Shown here piece after piece: positions 24,315-34,392 of a stretch of DNA of 64,000 nucleotides. The notes under the pieces are model-generated. The model was not told where the DNA came from, searched no databases, and worked only from the letters and a program-made list of their open reading frames with translations. The position numbers were made by a program, and so were the translations under genes. Position 1 is the first letter of the stretch, and each line of letters begins with the position of its first letter. Source of the DNA: Sphaerulina vaccinii (taxonomy: Eukaryota; Ascomycota; Dothideomycetes; Mycosphaerellales; Mycosphaerellaceae); the NCBI GenBank assembly GCA_022570795.1, contig JAKUDP010000001.1, positions 930,001 to 994,000 of the forward strand. Reading direction: 5' to 3'.

Positions 24315-25050
24315 ATGAACCTTCTCGCTTGCTTGATCTCACTGTTTGCAACCACAGCTCTTGCAAACACTGAGAAAGTCATATTTCTTGCACCGAGTAT
24401 CATCAAGCTACCGGACACAGGATCTACGCTTCAGGCACTTAGGCTGGATACCATATCATCAGACAATTCAACGCTGGAGAAGGCATTGCCAGTTGCATTT
24501 CCCACTCAGGACAATCCACGCGGCCTTGAGTCCTGGTATCTTCTTGACGGACTGAACGCCGCCCAGAGATACGAAGTCCGCATCTGCTGGCCAGCTGTGG
24601 TACGTCTCTTTCTGTCTCAGTCGCATACATGGCTTCTCGCATATTGCTAATGACTACTAGCAACCCACGGAGTTCTGGCTGGAGACGTTCAACCTCTCAC
24701 ATGTGTTTGACACACCAGCATTGATTCAGAGTCTAGCTGCTTTCGCCGAACAACAAGCGTCGCTACCTACCAACAGTGACCTGGAGAACACGCAGCCTTC
24801 TGGTAGCCTTCTATTTCTCAGGGTGCAGGCTGCCGCAGATTACTTCACAACGAACAAGACTTTGATGCTACAACCGCAGCCCGTGGAAATTGATATCATT
24901 CTGGATCCATATCTCGCCAACATCTTTCCAGCTTCGCTAGTGCCCACTGCCATCTACATCCTTGTACTGGCTGTGCTCGCCTTCTATATCTCAGGTTGGA
25001 TCTGGCGTTATCTGGACCCGCAGGCGTCAATCAAGCAGCATACGGATTGA
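24315..25050 (+). CDS. Small type I membrane protein, fungal-specific, function unknown
   Basis: Exons 24315-24599 and 24661-25050 (61-base intron, GTACGT..CTAG) give 224 residues. A signal peptide (MNLLACLISLFATTALA) precedes a lumenal or external domain of about 165 residues with potential N-glycosylation sites (DNST, FNLS, TNKT). A single membrane span follows near the C-terminus (VPTAIYILVLAVLAFYISGWIW) with a short cytosolic tail. The lumenal part resembles conserved hypothetical ascomycete proteins (SWYLLDGL..RYEVRICW, AAADYFTTN..LM), but I know no assigned role. It ends only 7 bases before the next start codon. Confidence 0.78.
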
Positions 25051-25057
25051 GCTCATA

Positions 25058-25585
25058 ATGAGTACGCCAGATGATGATCGCGAAGGAGAGTCAGATGGCG
25101 ATTTGTCAGGAGATACTCACCATGCGAGTGGCTCTTCAGTGCAACCCGGGACGAATGTCACTGCTCTATTGACGACTACGGCACTGACGACACAACAAGC
25201 TGGAACAATTCGGCCAAGACATCCGTTCTACACGCTCCCATCAGAGCTGATTCTCGACATAGTCGACTACTTGAGCCCTGAATCGTTCATCAACTTCACA
25301 TTTGCCAACTATCCGCTCCTTCACTCATATGGTATCGCGCCAGCCCTATCCCGCACGAGAGTGATCTACATCACAACTCAAACACAGATCCCGGCCCTGT
25401 TCCCACTCTTGCGTATGCCAGCTGAGATCATGTTACACATCATGCGGAACTTGAAACCTATCGACATCATGAGGTTTGTCGTTGCCAACTACCAGGATTT
25501 GGCTCGACAAGGCATCGCACCACCCATGACACCTGGAACGGAGCGCGAGCTGTGGAACGCTGTACGCGCGAGAATAGGACGATGA
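25058..25585 (+). CDS. Small protein with two tandem F-box-like repeats
   Basis: A 175-residue frame starting 7 bases after the preceding stop. Two similar segments follow a low-complexity head: residues about 67-105 (YTLPSELILDIVDYLSPESF) and about 126-164 (LRMPAEIMLHIMRNLKPIDI). Each continues with F..ANY..L...GIAP, so the gene carries an internal duplication of an F-box-like unit. F-boxes bind Skp1; whether either copy does so is unproven. No substrate-binding domain is present. The lack of an intergenic region makes an independent promoter doubtful. It may be translated from a shared transcript or arise from alternative splicing with the upstream gene. Confidence 0.65.
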   Translation: MSTPDDDREGESDGDLSGDTHHASGSSVQPGTNVTALLTTTALTTQQAGTIRPRHPFYTLPSELILDIVDYLSPESFINFTFANYPLLHSYGIAPALSRTRVIYITTQTQIPALFPLLRMPAEIMLHIMRNLKPIDIMRFVVANYQDLARQGIAPPMTPGTERELWNAVRARIGR

Positions 25586-26829
25586 TGACTGCTTGTCATT
25601 GGAAAGACACGCTAGAGTGAGTCGAGGACGAGACGAGAAGTGAAGGCCAGACTTGTGCATCGTTTGGTTTCAAGCGGCAATACCAAAGTGGGCACTAGGT
25701 ACTACCACCCATCGTGGCATTGACACCTGTCTTGCTCGCATTACCGAAGTCGACGGAGGCTTGCTTGCTTTTAGGCTCTCACATGGGCGCCTATAGCACG
25801 GCTAGCGCGAAGCTCAGTATCTCAGATCATGAAAAGACAGACCTCGACCATCTTGTGGAGCTTGGCCAAACATGACACTGTTTCTCTCGAATGGCTTCTT
25901 ATTATCATGATGTCGTACACAGAAGAGCTGACGTCTCGGATGATCGTGCTCGACAGAAGAGGTTGCAGCTTCTCGTGAATGATCAACGGGGGCATCCGGA
26001 AGTGAACAGGTAGGTCTGCAGTCTGCAGCCTTCAACAAGCAGGCAGCTGACTTGGTGCTTAAGTGAAATGGCGCTTCGGGTGCACTTCATGCCGCCCTTT
26101 GGCTACGATGACCGGAATAGAGGCCTCACGAGGTGCACCAAGATATGTCTACGCGTTGAGCTGCATCAATACTTCTCGCACCACCTCAGTACCGCATTTG
26201 GGCAGTTCTTCTGCCAAATCGGTCGACATTGCAAGCCTAGGGCGTTGTCTGGCTGAGCACAAGGTACGAAGTCGCCTCAACAAGGAAGAAGATGTCTACC
26301 ATATTCGGTTTTAGTGCTTCGTTCGCGCGCCTTCGAGTAGAATATGGAGTACCAAAAATAGAATGCTTGGCTGATGTAGTCGTGGTTTCTCCCACTCTCG
26401 CTCTCATCATGGCAGCTTTCTGCGCCACGAAACACGGCGTGCCAACAACATCCTCACGCGCGCGTTCTGCGCTGTCAAATCCTTCGTCGTCTTGTATTCG
26501 CCAACCGGCTGATTGGCATCCCGGTCAGCCTCGCATAGCAACGCACAGGGCACCAAGGTAGGGATCAGGAACATCTCAAGACACGACTCCGCCCCTGGTC
26601 TGTGTACGAAGATGTACCGATTACGCATGTGCGGCGACTAGCAAGTGGGTTTTGAGACGGCCTTGCTGCCAGGCTGTCTCGTGCCTGTTTCTTCTTGTTC
26701 TATTCACATCATTCACCTGATCAGCTTCTCTCCTAGTGTTTGCTTCTCTTCTGGTTTGGATCTGATACAGCATTCTTGGAACAGAGCATCAATCGTACCT
26801 ATGCATTAAAGTACAGATACCGCGCCACC
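25586..26829. other. Intergenic region upstream of the DUF8004-like gene
   Basis: About 1.2 kb. Only short random-looking open frames are visible. Pyrimidine-rich sequence around 26680-26760 is typical of fungal core promoters. Confidence 0.5.
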
Positions 26830-29544
26830 ATGTCACGAAGACTTTCCGCCATTTTCACCAATAATTTCCCATCGGAGGACAAGAAGATTGCATCACCTAA
26901 CACGAGCCACTCTCCGCGACGAGGATCCCCTCCAGAAGATGCACGATCGAAATCGCCCTCGAAGCTGTCGAAGCAGGCCCCGTCATATAACCAGGCTCGA
27001 AGGCCTTCTGGACATTTTCTGACGCCTAACACGGCCGAACCAACACTCCCTAGTCTGCTGAGTCTTCAAAACGACTTCGCAGCACATGGCGCAGAAAGGG
27101 ACTTGATGCCACCGCCAACGATCAATGCTGGATCACACTCGAGGACAAACTCCGCTGGATCGAGGCCAGGAACTCCTGGAGATCTGAACCCAAGCAGGCC
27201 AATGACGCCAGTCTTGCAACTGCCTGGGCAGCCGCCTATGCACGCTGAAGCAGGACACGAAAGGAAGAAGAGCAAGCACTGGTGGAACAAGAAGGACGAT
27301 AAGAGCGAAGAGACCAGAGGCCCAGTGGCATGGATCTCAGGACATCCACAGAAAGTGCCTTATGATGTTGACGCTCTCGCAAATGCGCAACCCATGCAGG
27401 AAATGTGGAATAACGAGGACGGCAACTGCTTCGTCTATCTGTTCCCACGGAACTCTGGCAGAGGCGCGTCGTTCAAGATCGACTCTGCAGTGTTTGGCTC
27501 ATCACCTTTACTGACGAAGCTTGCGTTTGGCGACATATACAGCAACCAGTCCATGATGAGTGGCGATCGCAGAGCAATGCCCCTGGAAGATCGAACATCG
27601 AGCCTGTCGATTGGCGGTCCAGCAACACCGCCGATGAGCCCTGCACGAAAGCCAGTGCAAAGCACGATACAAGGCTCGAGCTCAACATCTTCACGGGACT
27701 CTCGAGGGCGCTACTCCAACTTCTCAGGTTCTGACTCCCAAGATGTGCATCTTTACCTACCTATCAAGCTTAGCAGTGATGGTATTGCGCCTGGTACGCC
27801 AAAGTCTGTTAATGGCAAAGCAAACAAGGAGGATTTGCAGACTCTGATTGATTACCGGAACTTCTTCGCTTTTCTCTGTGGCCAATCACTAGTGGCGACC
27901 GAACGAAGAAGCTCCTTCTTCGGCATCTTTATGACGATTGCAGGGATACTAAAGTCTTACCAATTCACGAATGTGGATGGATCGACGTACGGTGAAGCAG
28001 CGAACTCCAGCTTTGATGCATATATCGAGGAGCTTGGGCTTGGTGATTGTCGAACAAGTCGGGAGAAAACTATTGAAGGTGTTGTGCTAGGCGAGCGCAT
28101 GAAGAGCGTATCATTGTACAATGAAGCCTTTACGCACGCTGCTGGGAAACACCAAGATCTGCTCGCGCTGAAGAGTCCCAAGTTCAACATGATTTCACCA
28201 ATCACGCAGAACCGATTGACTCGCGCCTCAATGGATCTTGACAAGCGAGTAGCAGCCATACGATTGATCATGACAGATTTCGACTTCCCTTTCCTGTTCT
28301 CGGGTATCATGGCTTCGAAGACGTCGATCGAAAGGAAAGAGGGTGTGCGATTTGATGCCTGGAAAGAACACTTTCTCGGCATGCGCAAATTCATGATAGG
28401 CCTGCTGAAGCAAAGGTATGGTGACTGGCCACCAAAGGCAAGCAGCAAGAAGAATACGCTCGAGACCTCAGGTTTGAACCGCTTGGTGCTCCGTGATGTC
28501 TACCACGATTTGTCCTCGATGTATGATCTACTTGTCGACCGCAGCAGTCTTACTTCCAGGACAATCGATGGAGTGAATTTGGACGAGACTCGAGATGAGC
28601 CTGTGGTACGTGGACTACGATCAGTGCTCTCAGAGTACGATCGTCATACACCGCCTGTCAAGCCTCCAACGCCTTTCGATCTACCAAAACTCCCCACCTT
28701 ACGAAGCACGAGGAAGGACTTCGGTGTAGACGCCAAGAAGGACGCGAAGGCGCTGCAAAAGAAGCTCAAAGACGACGAGATACATCAGATACTTCGCGCC
28801 AGCTGGAATGACGACGCGCAAGTTACGCCATTTGTCGATGCTTTCCGCGAAATGGAGAAGAGAGCTGCTCATGGATGCACACCTTCCGAGCTGGAAGACC
28901 TTCGCATTGGTCAATGGATTTTCATGTATACAGTCCTCCAAGCTTTGCCAATGCTGGCATGTGATGCTCCTGGGCTGAAGTGGACCAAAGGAGTTGAGTA
29001 CTTCCTGTGCGAACCACCTCGATCTGGTGTGCCATGGGCAGACCCCAACGCTGCTGGTGCACGAGCAGGGAGCAGAACGTGGTTCTCGGTAGGCGGAGCA
29101 GGTGGGGGCGTAGTGTCATTACCTTCAGATCTGATTGATCATGGTGTGGAAGGCATATACAAGAGGTCTCACTGCTGGATCATGGCCGAAAGATGGTGCG
29201 CGGCCAATCCCATATTGAGTGCCGCTCTCCAAGAGCAGCAGACCCATGGCGGAGCCGAGTACAACGACGGAGGATTGCCAGCTCCACCTTCTGGCAACGA
29301 CCTCCTACGACCGGACAGTCGGACTAGCAACCGCAGTAGTAAAAGGTTGTCCTCTTTGGGTCTCGGACTTGAGGCTCTTCCACTACCTGCTGGTGTGACT
29401 CCTGATGGTAGAGCGCCAAGTCCTGGTATGGCCATGGAGAGGCCACGAACTCCGGTACATTCTGTTGATACGAGCAAGACCTTTGAATCCATATTGGGCG
29501 GGCCTGATTTGGGCAAGGGAAAGAAGGACAAGAAGAAGAAATGA
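26830..29544 (+). CDS. Large fungal-specific protein, probably DUF8004 family
   Basis: 904 residues, no intron. The start at 26830 has an excellent context (CCACCATGTC); the frame extends upstream without a better ATG. A disordered Ser/Pro-rich head (about 1-190) leads into a conserved region containing GNCFVYLFPRN, LQTLIDYRNFFAFLCGQSL, ATERRSSFFGIFMTIAGILK and FDAWKEHFLGMRKFMIGLLK. A later helical part includes WIFMYTVLQALPMLACDAPG, and the C-terminus is Lys-rich (GKGKKDKKKK). I recall this architecture as the uncharacterised DUF8004 family of filamentous fungi; the name is from memory. No catalytic motif is visible. A role in morphogenesis has been suggested for some large fungal proteins of this type, but nothing here shows it. 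Confidence 0.75.
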   Translation: MSRRLSAIFTNNFPSEDKKIASPNTSHSPRRGSPPEDARSKSPSKLSKQAPSYNQARRPSGHFLTPNTAEPTLPSLLSLQNDFAAHGAERDLMPPPTINAGSHSRTNSAGSRPGTPGDLNPSRPMTPVLQLPGQPPMHAEAGHERKKSKHWWNKKDDKSEETRGPVAWISGHPQKVPYDVDALANAQPMQEMWNNEDGNCFVYLFPRNSGRGASFKIDSAVFGSSPLLTKLAFGDIYSNQSMMSGDRRAMPLEDRTSSLSIGGPATPPMSPARKPVQSTIQGSSSTSSRDSRGRYSNFSGSDSQDVHLYLPIKLSSDGIAPGTPKSVNGKANKEDLQTLIDYRNFFAFLCGQSLVATERRSSFFGIFMTIAGILKSYQFTNVDGSTYGEAANSSFDAYIEELGLGDCRTSREKTIEGVVLGERMKSVSLYNEAFTHAAGKHQDLLALKSPKFNMISPITQNRLTRASMDLDKRVAAIRLIMTDFDFPFLFSGIMASKTSIERKEGVRFDAWKEHFLGMRKFMIGLLKQRYGDWPPKASSKKNTLETSGLNRLVLRDVYHDLSSMYDLLVDRSSLTSRTIDGVNLDETRDEPVVRGLRSVLSEYDRHTPPVKPPTPFDLPKLPTLRSTRKDFGVDAKKDAKALQKKLKDDEIHQILRASWNDDAQVTPFVDAFREMEKRAAHGCTPSELEDLRIGQWIFMYTVLQALPMLACDAPGLKWTKGVEYFLCEPPRSGVPWADPNAAGARAGSRTWFSVGGAGGGVVSLPSDLIDHGVEGIYKRSHCWIMAERWCAANPILSAALQEQQTHGGAEYNDGGLPAPPSGNDLLRPDSRTSNRSSKRLSSLGLGLEALPLPAGVTPDGRAPSPGMAMERPRTPVHSVDTSKTFESILGGPDLGKGKKDKKKK

Positions 29545-30388
29545 GCAATGACTGTGTGTTGCATAAAAGTGCTTCTGATAGACATACTTAGCGTAGCATA
29601 TATTTCAACATCGATACCCAGGCTACGGGACTCTGCCTACAGCATCATTGACATAGTCCAGGATCGATTCGGATCGCGACCTTGTCGCATTCTGTATACA
29701 TTTGCTGAGTTGCTCTTAGCTTGTGATCGATGCTCTATGCAGAAGTGAATCGACTATGCTGCTTAAGTCGCTGCCGCTGCAAGGAGCGAAGATACGTAGC
29801 GATCAGAGAAAGCGACGCGATTGCTTAGTTAAACAATCCGAGAAGGTCACGATCCGAGCAGATGGTGGGACATGTTACCTCCATTGTTGAAGCTGTGATG
29901 CTTCTGGATCTTCCAACTTGAGACACGAATGTTGACAAACGATCGTTCTGATACTTCGAGGTCATCCTTGATCGGGGTTGGATTTGCCTGCCAAGAGCCC
30001 CTCCACCATCCTCCCTGGTCAACTCTTTCACCTCTATCCTACTGTTGAGACACCGCTTCGGAATTGCTTTCTAATCAATGCTTGCGGTGAAACAATGGTA
30101 TCTTGTTTAGTATGGTTCAGTGTCAGCGAAGATCGCAATGTTCTGTAATCAAGCTGCAGCATGATGGTGCCATAGATCTACCCTCGGTAAACGAAAGGCA
30201 TAAACCTGAACAGACCTCACCTATAGAGGATCAGACCTGCATACTTTGCATAAATGCAAGCTCATCACTAGGGTACACGAAGCATCATCAGCTCCACCTG
30301 GCTCACCACGTAGCTATATTAATCAATGCAGCCCCTACGACGTCTTCTCTCGATCACAAATCAGCTCCCTGCATCAACCACATCAACC
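29545..30388. other. Intergenic region upstream of epoxide hydrolase
   Basis: About 840 bases between genes on the same strand. An AT-rich patch (CTATATTAATC, near 30312) lies about 75 bases before the ATG. No gene was seen. Confidence 0.5.
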
Positions 30389-31671
30389 ATGGCAGACTTC
30401 TCCAAACCTCCATCAAGCTCCAAGCTCACTATCAAGCCGTTCAAAGCTCAAGTGGAACAGCAGAAGATTGATGACTTCAAAACACTTCTCAAGCTCTCTC
30501 CGGTCGCCAATGCCAACTATGAGAACTCGCACCCTTCCGTAGCCGGTCCACGCCGATATGGCATGCCACGAGACTGGCTCATCAATGCCAAAGAACAATG
30601 GCTCAACAACTTTGACTGGCGAAAGCACGAAGATCACATCAACAGTTTCCCAAACTTCACAGCCGAAGTTAAGGATGATCTAGGCTATACTCAATCCATC
30701 CACTTCGTAGCACTATTCTCCCAAAAGGAAGATGCAATCCCTCTAGCTCTCTACCACGGCTGGCCAGGCTCATTCCTCGAATTCCTCCAGATCTTGGACA
30801 TCCTTCGCAAGACCTACACACCAAAAGATCTGCCATACCATGTCATCGTACCTAGCATTCCAGGCTATGCATACTCCGGAGGTCCTCCAGGCGATGTCGA
30901 CTACGGACTTGAGAACGCTGCGGAAGCACTCAATAGCTTAGCAGTAGGTCTCTTTCCACAAGGATATCTCGCTCAAGGCGGTGATCTAGGCTCTATGATC
31001 TCGAGATACCAAGCTGCGAATTGTGCAGGATGCAAAGGCATGCACTTGAACTTCAGCCCAATCCCTCGTCCTGAGGGAGCTGAGAACCTTGAGATTAGTG
31101 AAGTGGAAAAGGCTGCGCTACCGAGAGGTTTGTGGTTCAGAGAACAAGCTTCGGCATATGCACTGGAACATGGAACGAGGACTGCTACGATTGGGCACGC
31201 GTTGAGTGCATCTCCTCTAGCATTACTGGCATGGATAGGCGAGAAGTTCCTCGAATGGACTGATGAGGATCCTCCGCTTGAGCTAATTCTGGAGTCCGTG
31301 TCCCTTTACTGGTTTACTAACACTTTCGCGAGGTGCATCTACCCTTACCGTGGTTTGGCGGGTGATGACGAGAGGCCAAGAATTGGAAAGGCCAGTGGAC
31401 GTGGAAGGCAAAGGCCATATGTTGAGAAGCCATCTGGGTATTCATTCTTCCCGAAGGAGTTGGTACCTATGCCTGTCTCTTGGGTGGCCAAGACTGCGAA
31501 CTTGGTGAGCTCGAAGGTGCATAGCAGTGGTGGACACTTCGCCGTAAGTTTGGTCCCTTCGTCCCGAGGTGATACTTCGACGTGCTGACTCTGGTGTTAT
31601 AGGCTATGGAAAAGCCACAGGAACTGTTGGCGGACATTGAGGCCTGGTCAAAGATCGCTTGGAAGCCGTGA
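30389..31671 (+). CDS. Epoxide hydrolase (alpha/beta hydrolase, EHN domain)
   Basis: Adds water to epoxides to give diols, detoxifying or shaping lipophilic compounds. Exons 30389-31543 and 31603-31671 give 407 residues. An N-terminal EHN-type domain (about 10-115) contains WRKHEDHINSFPNF. Then come the oxyanion-hole motif HGWPGS, the nucleophile in GGDLGS and a lid with YWFTNTFARCIYPYRG. The catalytic histidine is in GGHFA, immediately before the last intron; the last exon (AMEKPQELLADIEAW) continues the conserved GGHFAAMEKP motif, so splicing is needed for a normal C-terminus. No signal peptide or membrane anchor is visible, so it resembles the soluble fungal branch of the microsomal-type EH family. 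Substrate cannot be told from sequence. Confidence 0.92.
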
Positions 31672-32193
31672 GCATTCGAAGAGCTGCAGCAGGTAGTCAA
31701 GCGTCGGAAGGCTGCTCTGACAACATCTCTTGCTTTTTCCACGCTGTGTCCAAAGGTCCGGTACCTTGGTTACAGCTAGACGATGTAGAAATCTGAGACA
31801 TGAGGCTTGATCTTCACAAGCGTGGCTGACTCCTCGTTGCTTCGCTCCTCTCTCCATTGCCAGTGCATTGCATTGACGTAGATAGCCAGTGCTATTGGAA
31901 TTTCTCTTAGCATACTATCGGAGTTCGATTCGCTCAATGGAGGATGGACTTGAGATATAGTGGTATCTTCACGTGCAAAGGAGGATATTTTGTACTCATA
32001 ATGAACCAATTGAAGCTATTGAAGAACAGACGGTGGTTTGACATCGAAAGAGATGTTGTTTTGGTAGACCGCTATCGATAAGGAAGGAACTGGTCCGTGC
32101 TCTCGAAATTTCGCAGCAGGCGCGACTTGCCGACTTGCAAAAGAGCTCCAACAACACTCTCCGCCACAACGCACCACAACAAATACCGCAACT
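31672..32193. other. Intergenic region epoxide hydrolase / mrt4
   Basis: 522 bases; holds the epoxide hydrolase 3' flank and mrt4 promoter. Nothing else was recognised. Confidence 0.5.
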
Positions 32194-32919
32194 ATGCCCA
32201 AATCCAAGCGCAACCGCATCATTCACACCTCCGTCGTCCAAAAGAAACCTGCCAAAGAACGCAGCGAAGCCCTCTTCTCCTCAATCCACACCGCCGTCGA
32301 CGAATATGCGCACATTTTCGTCTTTTCTGTCGAAAACATGCGAAATACCTACCTCAAAGATGTCCGACAACATTTCTCAGACTCGAGAATCTTCTATGGA
32401 AAGACAAAGGTCATGGCCAAAGCTCTAGGATCCTCAGTAGAAGACGAACATGCGCCAGGACTTGCGAAGTTGACGAAGTATTTGGCGGGCAATGTGGGAT
32501 TACTGTTCACGAATCGTGCGCCAGAGGAAGTATTGGAGTTCTTTGAAGGGTTCATTGAGGTTGATTTCGCGAGGGCGGGAGTCAGTGCCACAAGGACGTT
32601 CACAGTTCCAGCTGGGATTGTGTATTCGAGGGGAGGAGAAGTTGCTGTGGAGGATGATGTGCAGTTGCCGCATAGTTTGGAGGTTATGGTGAGGAAATGG
32701 GGAATGCCGACGAGGTTGGAGAAGGGCAAAGTTGTGCTTGATCAGGAGTTCACTGTGTGTCAGGAGGGCAAGGAGTTGAACAGTCACCAGACTGCACTTC
32801 TCAAGATGTTTGGTGTGGCAATGTCAGAGTTCAAGGTTGATGTGCAGGCTTACTGGAGTGCGGCAAGTCAGAGTGTGACGGAGGTCGAGGAGAAGGATGG
32901 AGATGCTATGGAGACATAA
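32194..32919 (+). CDS. mrt4: Ribosome assembly factor Mrt4
   Basis: A nucleolar paralogue of the P-stalk protein uL10/P0. It holds the P0 site on 26S rRNA in pre-60S particles and is later exchanged for P0. 241 residues, no intron. The opening MPKSKRNRI, VENMRNTYLKDVR, FYGKTKVMAKALG and LFTNRAPEEVLEFF follow Mrt4 closely. As expected for Mrt4, the C-terminal acidic P-protein stalk peptide of P0 is absent, and the protein ends soon after GVAMSEFKVDV. It converges on the eL32 gene. Confidence 0.95.
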   Translation: MPKSKRNRIIHTSVVQKKPAKERSEALFSSIHTAVDEYAHIFVFSVENMRNTYLKDVRQHFSDSRIFYGKTKVMAKALGSSVEDEHAPGLAKLTKYLAGNVGLLFTNRAPEEVLEFFEGFIEVDFARAGVSATRTFTVPAGIVYSRGGEVAVEDDVQLPHSLEVMVRKWGMPTRLEKGKVVLDQEFTVCQEGKELNSHQTALLKMFGVAMSEFKVDVQAYWSAASQSVTEVEEKDGDAMET

Positions 32920-33280
32920 GATGATGTCTATGAAGATTTGTGGTCTGGTCACGATTCATTGTACTACTGTAGAGAGACTCGGAGTTTGGCGCAACAGAGA
33001 GAAAGTGCACGACAGGGGACGTTATGATCGTTTCTTCTTCAATGCTTGCAGCAAGCGACTTTTGAACTCGCTACGTACTTGAGCATTTTGTCATAGCGAA
33101 GGCGTAGGGGCGTTCTTTCTGTAGACTCAACCGGCCTGAAAATAAGTCGGCCTGTTCAATGCAAAAGTTCCATGTCTTTCAATCGCTCCACAGTTATGCG
33201 CCGTTCCTGCCTTGCCTAGCCTGTTCATCCCATCGCCTTATTCGCATTGCCCGCGGAAAATACAATCTCCAACCAACAAT
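32920..33280. other. Convergent 3' flanks of mrt4 and rpl32
   Basis: 361 bases between converging stops; no gene-like signal. Confidence 0.6.
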
Positions 33281-33874
33281 CTACGACTCGGTGGTGATCT
33301 TGGCCTTGCCGTTGGTGACCTTGACACCAAGCTGCTTGGCGCGTGCGACAATCTCTATTCTCTTCCTCGAGGAGACGGCGTGTGCGATCCTGTGTGCTTG
33401 TCAGTATTCTGACTACTCCCAAGTCCGGATTGGTGGGATTAGACATACTCAGCGGCGTAGGTCTTGTTGTGCATGAGGAGGAGGTCCAAGTCGCGGGTGT
33501 TGTTGACGAGGAAAGCCTTGTGGCCGGAAGGCATCATGTGGCGGGTCTTGATGTTGCTACCGTAGCCGATCTGTACGCAGAACGCTCGTTAGCACTGTGT
33601 TCTTCTTGTCCTGCCATCTCTGTCCTCGCTGTTGCCGTTGCCTGTCCATATCTTTCGCCCGTCCTCCAATGTCCTCTTTTCTCCGTTCTCTGCCCGTTTC
33701 TCAACGCACCTTTGGCATGGCGGCCTGGCCCTTGAATCGTCGACGGACACGGTTGTCGATACCCTTTGGCTTTCTCCATGATGGGTCAACGCGCATGAAG
33801 CGATCGCTCTGGTGACGGTTGAAGCGCTTGGTGTGCTTCTTCACGATCGGGACATGCTTCTTTGCGGCGACCAT
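33281..33874 (-). CDS. rpl32: 60S ribosomal protein eL32
   Basis: Structural protein of the large ribosomal subunit. Three coding exons, 33874-33710, 33570-33449 and 33389-33281, give 131 residues, the usual length. Sequence marks: MVAAKKHVPIVKKHTKRFNR at the start, RMMPSGHKAFLVNN-type core, and GVKVTNGKAKITTES at the end. The second coding intron splits the Glu codon in AAE-IAHAVSSRKR. A further intron in the 5' leader is likely: GTACCT at 33939 pairs with CTGTGAAG just before the ATG (33875-33939), after a short leader segment that itself follows a CTAAC..CACAG acceptor. Confidence 0.95.
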
Positions 33875-34392
33875 CTTCACAGGCAGTAGTTAGTACCGTC
33901 GTGCGTAAGTTCGTGCAAGTATTCGATCGGTGTAGGTACCTTTGCGGTATTGGTGCTGTGATGTTAGTAGATTGTCGACGTCTTCTTCAAGCGTTTGAGA
34001 TGTGGCCGCAAGTCGAAAATCGTCGGCTGTGCTTTGAGGTCTTGGCGATCACGTGTTAGGTTCTGCAACACAGCAACACCAACGAAGAAGTTTGTCACAC
34101 TCTTCTCGATCACCACACTTCTTATGCAAAGGTCGTTCAGTATGCTCATGCGATCACGATATCACTGCTCTTTGTGCTATTCAAGGCATCCATCTCACTG
34201 CTGGTAGGAATTGATATCGCTGAGTTCTCGCCGTCATAGCCGTCTTTTCATCCCGAAGACGCGTCGCTTTTCACTTCCTTCTTCTCATTGTCAAGCGTGG
34301 CGAAGAGGGCACATATACTTATTGCCTGCTAACATTCACTCAATGGCTAAGTTACGATAACAGCCCTGTCCTCGGGACTACGATAGAGCAGG
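33875..34392. promoter_or_regulatory. Divergent region rpl32 / BRE4-like transporter, with likely 5'-UTR intron of rpl32
   Basis: 518 bases between outward-facing ATGs. On the rpl32 side, donor and acceptor signals outline a 65-base leader intron (33875-33939) and a preceding 16-base segment (33940-33955) with its own CTAAC branch-like site and CACAG acceptor. Leader introns are common in ribosomal protein genes. Confidence 0.45.
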
